Source: an uncultured Clostridia bacterium
GTDB lineage: Bacteria; Bacillota; Clostridia; Oscillospirales; Oscillospiraceae
Direction of reading: 5' to 3'
DNA length: 7,972 nt
Assembly: GCA_946011705.1 (NCBI GenBank)
Contig: CAMGCA010000078.1
Coordinates: forward strand, 1 to 7,972
Numbering within the stretch: the stretch's first letter is position 1; each line of letters starts with the position of its first letter. Of this stretch, positions 1 to 6,605 are shown piece by piece. The notes below the pieces were generated by a model. The model was not told where the DNA came from, did not search any database, and saw only the letters and a list, made by a program, of their open reading frames with translations. The position numbers were made by a program, and so were the translations under genes.

Positions 1-799
1 GGGTGCCACCTTTGAGCGGGATCTGCTTCCCGGTGAGATCATCACCATTGATCAGAACGGCCTTTCCAGTGATTGCCGCCGCTGCAATACGGCTCCGCAG
101 AAGACCTGCATTTTTGAGTATATCTACTTTGCCCGCCCGGATTCTACCATCGAGGGTGTCAATGTGCACGCGGCACGGGTCAATGCCGGACGGATTCTGG
201 CAAAAACCCATCCCGTGGACGCGGATATTGTCATCGGTGTCCCCGACTCCGGTCTGGACGCGGCCATTGGCTACTCCCGGGAGTCCGGCATTCCCTATGG
301 GATCGGGCTCATCAAAAATAAGTATATCGGCCGCACCTTCATCTCCCCCGGTCAGGATCACCGGGTGGATCAGGTGAAGATCAAGCTCAGTCCCGTGGAA
401 AGTGAACTGCGGGGAAAGCGGGTCATTCTGGTGGATGACTCCATTGTCCGCGGCACCACCTGTGCCCGGATCGTCTCGCTGGTCCGCAATGCCGGCGCGT
501 CAGAAATCCATATGCGTATCTCCGCGCCCCCCTTCCTCCATCCGTGCTACTACGGAACCGATATCGACTCCTGCGACAATCTGATTGCCTGCAATTACAC
601 CATCCCCGAAATCACCCAAATGATTGGTGCGGATTCACTGGGCTATCTGCCGCTGGAAAACCTCAAGGATCTTTGCGGCAGCACCGGATATTGCAGCGCC
701 TGCTTCTCCGGAGAATACCCCACCCAGATTCCTGAGGATACGCGGAAGGATCAGTTTGAGCAGAAACTGTCCAAAGGGAAAGGAAAAGAGAAAGTATGA
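1..799 (+). CDS. purF: Amidophosphoribosyltransferase, C-terminal part (5' end outside window)
   Basis: Glutamine PRPP amidotransferase makes 5-phosphoribosylamine from PRPP and glutamine, the committed step of purine synthesis, in the cytoplasm. The frame is open from base 2 and gives 265 residues; the N-terminal glutaminase (Ntn) domain and its catalytic Cys lie upstream of the window. The phosphoribosyltransferase domain is clear: EYIYFARPDS near 113-142, and the PRPP-binding loop VILVDDSIVRGTT at 422-460. Four cysteines fit the [4Fe-4S] ligands of the Bacillus subtilis enzyme: codons at 107 (TCIFEYIYF), 545 (HPCYYGTD), 692 and 701 (CSAC). This is therefore the iron-sulfur, Bacillus-type PurF rather than the cluster-free E. 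coli type. The tail is Lys/Gly-rich (KGKGKEKV). The GTG at 164 is an internal Val codon, not the start. The stop overlaps the carA start by four bases (ATGA), which suggests coupled translation. Identity is secure. Confidence 0.96.
   Translation, partial: GATFERDLLPGEIITIDQNGLSSDCRRCNTAPQKTCIFEYIYFARPDSTIEGVNVHAARVNAGRILAKTHPVDADIVIGVPDSGLDAAIGYSRESGIPYGIGLIKNKYIGRTFISPGQDHRVDQVKIKLSPVESELRGKRVILVDDSIVRGTTCARIVSLVRNAGASEIHMRISAPPFLHPCYYGTDIDSCDNLIACNYTIPEITQMIGADSLGYLPLENLKDLCGSTGYCSACFSGEYPTQIPEDTRKDQFEQKLSKGKGKEKV
773..794 (+). promoter_or_regulatory. Polypurine ribosome binding region for carA inside the end of purF
   Basis: The last 22 bases before the carA start region are all purines and contain the Shine-Dalgarno-like runs AAAGGGAAAGG and AGGA, the latter ending 11 bases before the ATG at 796. 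The stretch also encodes the Lys/Gly-rich end of PurF. The match is looser than the carB and pyk sites, which fits initiation helped by ribosomes finishing purF at the ATGA overlap. Its role as a binding site is inferred from position and composition. Confidence 0.55.
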
Positions 800-1890
800 T
801 TCGCCAGTGTGACAGAAAAATCATTTTACAGGACGGCACCGAATTCTATGGCTATGGCTTTGGGGCAACCGGTGAGTGTACTGCTGAAATTGTCTTTAAT
901 ACCTCCATGGTGGGCTATCAGGAAATTCTGTCTGATCCCTCCTATACCGGTCAGGCCATTGTCATGACCTATCCGCTGATTGGCAACTACGGAATGTGCG
1001 AAGCGGATTATGAATCTCTTCGCCCCACGGCAAGCGCCATGATTGTGCGGGAATACAATGACGAACCGTCTAATTTCCGTTCCGCCATGACACTGGGGGA
1101 GGTTATGGAGAAAAACGGCATCATCGGTATCGCCGGTGTGGACACCCGGAAATTGACCAAATATATCCGGGATAAGGGCACCTGTAAGGTGCTCATTACC
1201 GATGCTTCCACCTCCAATCTGGCGGCCTTGGCCCATTTGCAGTCGCTGACTCTGCCAAACGATCAGGTTTCCCGGGTCAGTACGAAGGAGCCGTATGTTT
1301 CCCCGGCAGAGAACGCGAAATACCGCGTCGCAGCCATTGACTGCGGCATGAAGCAGAATATTGTCCGCCGCCTGAACAGCTGGGGCTGTGATGTGACGGT
1401 TTTTCCATGGAATGTGACTGCCAAGGAGATTCACGCGCTTGCGCCTGACGGTGTATTCCTGTCCAACGGCCCCGGAAATCCGGAGGATGTGCAGTGTGTG
1501 ATTCAGCTGGTTCGGGAGCTGAGGGGAAAATACCCCATATTCGGTATCTGTCTGGGGCACCAGATCATCGCGCTGGCCTACGGTGCCAAAACCTACAAGC
1601 TGAAATTCGGCCACCGCGGCGGCAACCACCCGGTAAAGAATCTCAAAACAGGAAACGTGGAAATCACTTCCCAAAACCATTCCTATGCGGTAGACATCGC
1701 AAGTCTTGGTAATACGCCCCTGACGGCAACCCATGTAAACCTTTTGGACAACACCGTGGAGGGGCTGGAATGTCCCAACGACCGGGTGTTCAGCGTACAG
1801 TACCACCCGGAAAGCGCCCCTGGCCCTCAGGACAGCGATTACCTGTTTGGGCAGTTCATTGCCATGATGGAGGAAGCCAAACATGCCTAA
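796..1890 (+). CDS. carA: Carbamoyl-phosphate synthase, small (glutaminase) subunit
   Basis: CarA hydrolyses glutamine and passes ammonia through an internal tunnel to CarB, where carbamoyl phosphate is made for pyrimidine and arginine synthesis. The 364-residue length is normal. The N-terminal CarA-specific domain (about 1-150) includes [19 protein letters not shown] class I glutamine amidotransferase domain starts near residue 176. It carries FLSNGPGNP, the nucleophile Cys252 in [28 protein letters not shown], and the triad partners His337 and Glu339 in YHPES. All catalytic residues are present. The ATG at 796 is chosen because it lies in the ATGA overlap with the purF stop and gives a family-like N-terminus. 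The 3' end overlaps carB by eight bases. Nothing is truncated or fused. The name pyrAA would be equivalent if the enzyme serves mainly pyrimidine synthesis; the sequence cannot decide this. Confidence 0.97.
   Translation: MIRQCDRKIILQDGTEFYGYGFGATGECTAEIVFNTSMVGYQEILSDPSYTGQAIVMTYPLIGNYGMCEADYESLRPTASAMIVREYNDEPSNFRSAMTLGEVMEKNGIIGIAGVDTRKLTKYIRDKGTCKVLITDASTSNLAALAHLQSLTLPNDQVSRVSTKEPYVSPAENAKYRVAAIDCGMKQNIVRRLNSWGCDVTVFPWNVTAKEIHALAPDGVFLSNGPGNPEDVQCVIQLVRELRGKYPIFGICLGHQIIALAYGAKTYKLKFGHRGGNHPVKNLKTGNVEITSQNHSYAVDIASLGNTPLTATHVNLLDNTVEGLECPNDRVFSVQYHPESAPGPQDSDYLFGQFIAMMEEAKHA
1869..1876 (+). promoter_or_regulatory. Ribosome binding site of carB
   Basis: GGAGGAAG lies inside the last codons of carA, with its core about eight bases before the carB ATG at 1883. 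It is close to the anti-Shine-Dalgarno consensus and fixes the carB start, so the two subunit genes overlap by eight bases. Confidence 0.85.
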
Positions 1891-4800
1891 ACGTACAGAT
1901 ATTCATAAAATTCTGGTAATTGGTTCCGGCCCGATCGTAATTGGTCAGGCGGCAGAATTTGACTACGCCGGCACCCAGGCCTGCCTGGCCCTGAAAGAGG
2001 AAGGCTATGAGGTGGTTCTGTGCAATTCCAACCCCGCCACCATCATGACGGACCCCGCTATCGCGGACAAGGTCTATATGGAGCCGCTGACGCTGGAATA
2101 TATTGCCCGGATCGTGCGCTACGAACGTCCCGACGCCATCGTTCCCGGAATCGGCGGCCAGACCGGTCTGAACCTTGCCATGCAGCTGGAAAAGAAGGGC
2201 GTTTTGAAGGAGTGTCACACAGAACTTCTTGGCACCCCCAGCTTCAGTATTGAGCAGGCGGAGGACCGTGAGCTGTTCAAGGAGCTGTGTCAGAGCCTCG
2301 GCGAACCGGTGCTTCCTTCCCTGATTGCCAATTCCATGGAAGAGGGTATCAAAGCGGCAGAGGAAATCGGATACCCGGTGGTTCTTCGACCCGCCTTTAC
2401 CCTGGGCGGCACCGGCGGCGGTTTCGCGGACAATGAAGAAGAGTTCCGGGAAATCATGAAAAATGCCCTTGTCCTCTCCCCTGTTCATCAGGTTCTTGTG
2501 GAAAAGAGCATTAAGGGCTATAAGGAAATCGAGTACGAAGTCATGCGCGATGCCAATGACACCGCCATCGCCATCTGCAACATGGAGAATCTGGACCCGG
2601 TGGGCATTCACACCGGTGACTCCATAGTCGTCTGCCCTTCTCAGACCCTGACCAATAAAGAATACCATATGCTCCGGGATTCCGCTCTGAAGCTGATTCG
2701 GGCGCTGAAAATCCAGGGCGGCTGCAATGTGCAGTTCGCGCTGGATCCCAATTCTTTCCAGTATTACCTGATCGAAGTGAACCCCCGAGTCTCCCGCAGC
2801 TCCGCCCTGGCATCCAAAGCCAGCGGCTACCCCATTGCCCGGGTCTCCGTCAAAATCTGCGTGGGCATGACGCTGGACGAAATCCCGCTGGCAAACACCT
2901 GCGCCGCCTTTGAGCCGGCCCTTGACTATGTTGTCACCAAAATGCCCCGGTTCCCCTTCGACAAATTCTCCGATGCCAACAACCGACTTGGCACCCAGAT
3001 GAAAGCCACCGGTGAGACCATGAGCGTGGGCAGGAACTTCGAGGAGAGCCTGCTGAAGGGCATCCGTTCTCTGGAAATTGGTATTGTGCATCTGCACATG
3101 AAGAAATTTGACGACTGGACAAAGGACAGCCTGATGGCGTACATCCCCATCGGCACCGATGACAGAATTTACGCCATCGCTCAGCTCATGCGTCTGGGCA
3201 CCAGCGTGGACGAAATCGTCGACGCCTGCGGAATTGACCGCTTCTTCCTGCGAAAGATTCGGAATATCATAAACATGGAATCCTTCCTGAAAGAGCACGT
3301 TGGCGACTCCGCCGCACTGTTTGCAGCCAAGAAAATGGGCTTCTCGGACCGTGCCGTTGCCGATATCTGGGGCACGACGGAGAAAAGCATTTTCCTGCTG
3401 CGGAAGGAGAAGGGAATCGTTCCCGGCTATCGAATGATCGATTCCTGCGCCGCGGAATTTGACAGCTACATTCCCTATTTCTACTCCACCTATGAGTCCG
3501 AGAATGAGTCGGTGGTGTCTGACCGCAAAAAAGTTATTGTCCTTGGTTCCGGCCCTATCCGAATCGGACAGGGTGTGGAATTTGACTACTCTACCGTCCA
3601 CGCAGTTCAAACCATCCGAAACGCCGGATATGAGGCAATCATTATCAACAACAATCCGGAAACGGTTTCTACGGACTATACCACCTCGGATAAGCTGTAT
3701 TTTGAACCGCTGACGGCGGAGGATGTGATGAACATTATCACGCTGGAGCAGCCTGACGGCGTCATCGCTTCTCTGGGTGGTCAGACGGCAATCAACCTTG
3801 CCCAGCCGCTGACAGACCTGGGCGTGAAGATTATCGGCACGGACTGCGCTGCCATTGAAAAGGCGGAAAACCGGGACGCGTTCGAAAAGCTTCTGCTGGA
3901 ACTGAACATTCCCCAGCCCAAGGGCCGCGCTGTGACCCGCATTGAAGACGGAGTCGCCGCTGCCAAGGAAATCGGCTACCCGGTGCTTGTGCGTCCCTCC
4001 TTCGTTCTGGGTGGACGGGCCATGCAGATTGTGTCCAATGAGGCTCAGCTGCGCCATTATTTGCAGACGGCTGTTGAAATCGATGCCGACAAGCCGGTTC
4101 TGGTTGACAAGTATATCCGCGGCAAGGAAGTGGAGATCGACGCGATCTGCGATGGCGATCAGGTATTTGTTCCCGGTATTATGGAGCTGGTGGAGCGAAC
4201 CGGTGTGCATTCCGGCGACTCGATCTCTGTCTATCCTCCCTTCTCCATTTCCAATAAAGTCAAGGGCATTATTTTGCAGTACGCAAAGAAGCTGGGACCT
4301 GCCATCGGCATCAAGGGCCTGTTCAACATTCAGTTCATCGTTGACCCGGAGGACAACGTCTTCATCATTGAAGTCAACCCCCGTTCCTCCAGAACCGTGC
4401 CCTTCCTGAGCAAGGCCACCGGCTATCCTTTGGCGGACATTGCCACCCGGGTTGCCCTGGGTCACAGCCTGCACGATCAGGGTGTGGATGTTCTGTATCC
4501 TGACGAGAAGAAACGGTACTATGTGAAGGCGCCCGCCTTCTCCTTCTCCAAGTTGCGGGGGCTGGATGCCTACCTCTCTCCCGAGATGAAATCCACAGGT
4601 GAGGCCATCGGGTATGACAATTCCATGACCAGAGCCCTGTACAAGGCGTTGCAGGCTTCCGGTGTGAAGCTCCTGAACTATGGCACAGTGTTCGTCACCA
4701 TTTCGGACGAAGACAAGGCGGAGGCGCTTCCTCTGGTTCGCCGCTTCTATCAGCTTGGCTTCAACATCGAAGCGACACCGGGTACGGCACTTTTCCTGCG

Positions 4801-5062
4801 AAAGGACGGCATCAAAACCCGGATCCGGGCAAAGGTTGATGACGGTTCCACCGAAATTCTGGATTCCATCCGTTCCGGCTTTGTTTCCTATGTGATCAAC
4901 ACCATGGATGTCCGCTGTGAGGATGTGCACACCGGTTCCAGTCAAATTCGGCGCTGCGCCGTTGAGAACGGTGTCACCGTTCTGACTTCGCTGGATACGG
5001 TGCGGGTTCTGCTGGATGTGTTGGAAGAGATTACGCTGGGAATCGCTACCATTGACGCATAA
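1883..5062 (+). CDS. carB: Carbamoyl-phosphate synthase, large (synthetase) subunit
   Basis: CarB makes carbamoyl phosphate from bicarbonate, ammonia supplied by CarA, and two ATP. The 1059 residues compare with 1073 in E. coli. The two homologous ATP-grasp halves are both intact. The carboxyphosphate half (1 to about 400) has GSGPIVIGQ, Arg169 in [12 protein letters not shown], and Glu298/Asn300/Arg302 in [11 protein letters not shown]. The carbamoyl phosphate half (about 550-925) has [10 protein letters not shown], Arg704 in RPSFVLGG, and Glu830/Asn832/Arg834 in [10 protein letters not shown]. The oligomerisation domain lies between them. A methylglyoxal-synthase-like allosteric domain follows from about residue 930 to the end. 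By alignment by eye to E. coli, Lys945, Thr965, Thr968, Lys984 and Asn1006 match the IMP/UMP-binding residues Lys954, Thr974, Thr977, Lys993 and Asn1015. Nucleotide control is therefore likely, although the effector is not known from sequence. The start is set by the GGAGG site and the overlap with carA. A hairpin terminator begins seven bases after the stop. Confidence 0.98.
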   Translation: MPKRTDIHKILVIGSGPIVIGQAAEFDYAGTQACLALKEEGYEVVLCNSNPATIMTDPAIADKVYMEPLTLEYIARIVRYERPDAIVPGIGGQTGLNLAMQLEKKGVLKECHTELLGTPSFSIEQAEDRELFKELCQSLGEPVLPSLIANSMEEGIKAAEEIGYPVVLRPAFTLGGTGGGFADNEEEFREIMKNALVLSPVHQVLVEKSIKGYKEIEYEVMRDANDTAIAICNMENLDPVGIHTGDSIVVCPSQTLTNKEYHMLRDSALKLIRALKIQGGCNVQFALDPNSFQYYLIEVNPRVSRSSALASKASGYPIARVSVKICVGMTLDEIPLANTCAAFEPALDYVVTKMPRFPFDKFSDANNRLGTQMKATGETMSVGRNFEESLLKGIRSLEIGIVHLHMKKFDDWTKDSLMAYIPIGTDDRIYAIAQLMRLGTSVDEIVDACGIDRFFLRKIRNIINMESFLKEHVGDSAALFAAKKMGFSDRAVADIWGTTEKSIFLLRKEKGIVPGYRMIDSCAAEFDSYIPYFYSTYESENESVVSDRKKVIVLGSGPIRIGQGVEFDYSTVHAVQTIRNAGYEAIIINNNPETVSTDYTTSDKLYFEPLTAEDVMNIITLEQPDGVIASLGGQTAINLAQPLTDLGVKIIGTDCAAIEKAENRDAFEKLLLELNIPQPKGRAVTRIEDGVAAAKEIGYPVLVRPSFVLGGRAMQIVSNEAQLRHYLQTAVEIDADKPVLVDKYIRGKEVEIDAICDGDQVFVPGIMELVERTGVHSGDSISVYPPFSISNKVKGIILQYAKKLGPAIGIKGLFNIQFIVDPEDNVFIIEVNPRSSRTVPFLSKATGYPLADIATRVALGHSLHDQGVDVLYPDEKKRYYVKAPAFSFSKLRGLDAYLSPEMKSTGEAIGYDNSMTRALYKALQASGVKLLNYGTVFVTISDEDKAEALPLVRRFYQLGFNIEATPGTALFLRKDGIKTRIRAKVDDGSTEILDSIRSGFVSYVINTMDVRCEDVHTGSSQIRRCAVENGVTVLTSLDTVRVLLDVLEEITLGIATIDA

Positions 5063-5069
5063 CGAAAAT

Positions 5070-5096
5070 GGCGCTGCCCGACAAACGGGCAGCGCC
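5070..5096. terminator. Bidirectional hairpin terminator between carB and pyk
   Basis: A perfect 11-bp inverted repeat (GGCGCTGCCCG at 5070-5080, CGGGCAGCGCC at 5086-5096) encloses the loop ACAAA. It sits seven bases after the carB stop and eight bases before the end of pyk, which is read from the other strand. On the minus strand the stem is followed by ATTTTCGTT, a fair U-rich tail for pyk. On the plus strand the tail TTGCTGTATT is poorer. The strong GC stem and symmetric placement support use in both directions, probably more efficiently for pyk. Confidence 0.85.
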
Positions 5097-5104
5097 TTGC
5101 TGTA

Positions 5105-6520
5105 TTACTCAACTGTCTCGATTTTTATCGTATTGGTATTTCCCTGCTGTCCGTTCACGGGACCGCCGGTCAAAACCATGTTGTCGCCGGGCTGGAGATT
5201 CAGCGCATCGACTGCCGCTTTCTTGGCGTAGTAGAACATAACCTCCATGCTGGGGAACTGATCCGCCATCACCGGGGTAACGCCCCAGCTCATGGACAGA
5301 CGGCGCCAGATTTTCCGGTCGGTTGTCATACCGATGATGTCAATGGGCGTACGGAAGCGGCTGACCAGCATGGCAGTCTTTCCGCTGACGGAACAGACCA
5401 CAATGGCTTTGGCGCCGACATCAATGGCCATGGAGCAAACCGCGTGGGAAAGGCAGTCCAGATTATTCTTTCCGACAAACTCCGTGGAGCGGAAGCGCTG
5501 CTTATAATCCGTGTGCTTCTCGGTATACTCCGCAATGCTTGCCATGGCCTTTACAGCCTCAACCGGGTACTTACCCGCGGCGGACTCACCGGACAGCATG
5601 ACGCAGGAGGTGCCGTCGTACACCGCATTGGCAACATCAGAGATTTCCGCACGGGTAGGACGAGGATTCTGGATCATGGATTCCAGCATTTCCGTGGCGG
5701 TAATGACGCGTTTGCCCAGCAGCCGGCACATTCGGGTCAGCTTCTTCTGCACCGCGGGAACCTCCACATAGGGAATCTCCACCCCCAGGTCGCCTCTGGC
5801 AATCATGATACCGCCGCAGGCGGAACAAATCTCGGTAACATTGTCAACACCGGAACGGTTTTCAATCTTCGCGATAATTTCAATGTCGCTGCCGCCGTTT
5901 TCGTCCAGCAGCTTCTGAATATCCAGCACATCATGCTTGCTGGATACAAAGGACGCAGCGATAAAGTCCACCCCGTGTTCAATGCCGAACAGAATGTCGG
6001 CTTTGTCCTGCTCGCTGAGGTAGGGGCCAGACATGACCTTATTGGGGAAGGACATACTCTTGCGGTTGCTCAGCATGCCGCCCACAAGACACTTGCAGCG
6101 GATGTCATGGCCGCAGATTTCTTCCACCTCAAACTGAACCATGCCATTGTTGACCGTGACCACATCTCCGGGCTTCAGGTCCTTGTGCAGCGCCTTATAG
6201 TTCACACTGACCCGGGTCTCGTCACCCTCAACCTCGTCCGTGGTAAACGTAAATGTGCTTCCATCCGCAATCGTGACTTTTCCATCGGCGAAGGTGCGAA
6301 TCCGGTACTCCGGGCCCTTTGTGTCCAGCATGATGGCAATGGGCAGCCCCAGCTTCTGGCGAACCTGTTTGATCAGTTCAATCTTCCTTGCGTGCTCCTC
6401 ATGGGTGCCGTGGGAGAAATTCAGCCGCGCAACGTTCATGCCGGCAAGGCACATCTGAGTCAGGGTTTCCTCGTTTTCGCTGGAAGGACCGATGGTGCAA
6501 ATAATCTTTGTTTTCCGCAT
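5105..6520 (-). CDS. pyk: Pyruvate kinase
   Basis: Pyruvate kinase converts phosphoenolpyruvate and ADP to pyruvate and ATP, the last step of glycolysis. The protein is 471 residues, like E. coli PykF, and lacks the extra C-terminal PEP-utiliser-like domain of Bacillus enzymes. Visible motifs are TKIICTIGPSS at the start; Arg32, Asn34 and Ser36 in ARLNFSHG; Asp66-Thr67 in LDTKGPE; catalytic Lys218 and metal ligand Glu220 in IIAKIENRSG; metal ligand Asp244 in ARGDLGVEIP; and TATEMLESM with NPRPTRAE near 273-292. Glu71, at the position of rabbit muscle Glu117, predicts K+ dependence. Residues 124-126 read NNG where many family members have DDG. The reading frame extends 23 codons upstream to 6589, but that stretch overlaps the promoter and lacks a binding site. 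The ATG at 6520 follows a strong AGGAGGAG and begins at the conserved N-terminus. pyk lies downstream of asnB on the same strand with its own promoter, and converges on carB. Confidence 0.97.
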   Translation of the reverse strand: MRKTKIICTIGPSSENEETLTQMCLAGMNVARLNFSHGTHEEHARKIELIKQVRQKLGLPIAIMLDTKGPEYRIRTFADGKVTIADGSTFTFTTDEVEGDETRVSVNYKALHKDLKPGDVVTVNNGMVQFEVEEICGHDIRCKCLVGGMLSNRKSMSFPNKVMSGPYLSEQDKADILFGIEHGVDFIAASFVSSKHDVLDIQKLLDENGGSDIEIIAKIENRSGVDNVTEICSACGGIMIARGDLGVEIPYVEVPAVQKKLTRMCRLLGKRVITATEMLESMIQNPRPTRAEISDVANAVYDGTSCVMLSGESAAGKYPVEAVKAMASIAEYTEKHTDYKQRFRSTEFVGKNNLDCLSHAVCSMAIDVGAKAIVVCSVSGKTAMLVSRFRTPIDIIGMTTDRKIWRRLSMSWGVTPVMADQFPSMEVMFYYAKKAAVDALNLQPGDNMVLTGGPVNGQQGNTNTIKIETVE

Positions 6521-6524
6521 AATA

Positions 6525-6532
6525 CTCCTCCT
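6525..6532 (-). promoter_or_regulatory. Ribosome binding site of pyk
   Basis: On the minus strand AGGAGGAG ends four bases before the ATG at 6520, and its AGGAGG core is six bases away. This near-perfect site decides the start against the longer open frame that begins at 6589. Confidence 0.9.
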
Positions 6533-6560
6533 GTTCGAATAGACTGCTGGATACGCTGCA

Positions 6561-6589
6561 ATTTTATCACGCATCCCGGAATCCGTCAA
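6561..6589 (-). promoter_or_regulatory. Sigma-A type promoter of pyk with extended -10
   Basis: On the minus strand the -35 box TTGACG (6589-6584) is separated by exactly 17 bases from the -10 box TAAAAT (6566-6561). The -10 is preceded by TG one base upstream (TGATAAAAT), an extended -10. Transcription would start near 6554, giving a leader of about 34 bases that ends in the strong pyk binding site. The promoter starts 16 bases after the asnB stop codon. The boxes were read directly; activity is inferred. No convincing terminator separates asnB from pyk, so some read-through from asnB is also possible. Confidence 0.78.
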
Positions 6590-6605
6590 TCTTTTCCATG
6601 GGCAA

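Noticed and set aside
826..1884. A 352-residue minus-strand open frame across carA
   Set aside because: It is a codon-aligned shadow of carA. Its stop is the reverse of a carA TTA Leu codon at 826. No recognisable protein family.
1883..4640. Repeated sequence between the two halves of carB, such as two copies of GGTTCCGGCC at 1921 and 3545, as a recombination product
   Set aside because: This is the ancient internal duplication of the two ATP-grasp halves found in all CarB proteins, not a recent event.
1856..4945. A 1029-residue open frame on the minus strand across carB
   Set aside because: It is exactly codon-aligned with carB and is explained by the lack of TTA, CTA and TCA codons there. 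It has no recognisable domain, and carB is unmistakable with all its motifs intact.
6576..6584. A short inverted repeat (CGGA-A-TCCG) in the spacer of the pyk promoter, as a possible operator
   Set aside because: Four-base arms around one base are expected by chance in this GC-rich sequence, and no second copy or known operator match was seen.
6521..6589. A 23-residue N-terminal extension of pyruvate kinase
   Set aside because: The extension overlaps the pyk promoter and leader, and the strong AGGAGGAG points to the ATG at 6520, where the conserved family N-terminus begins.
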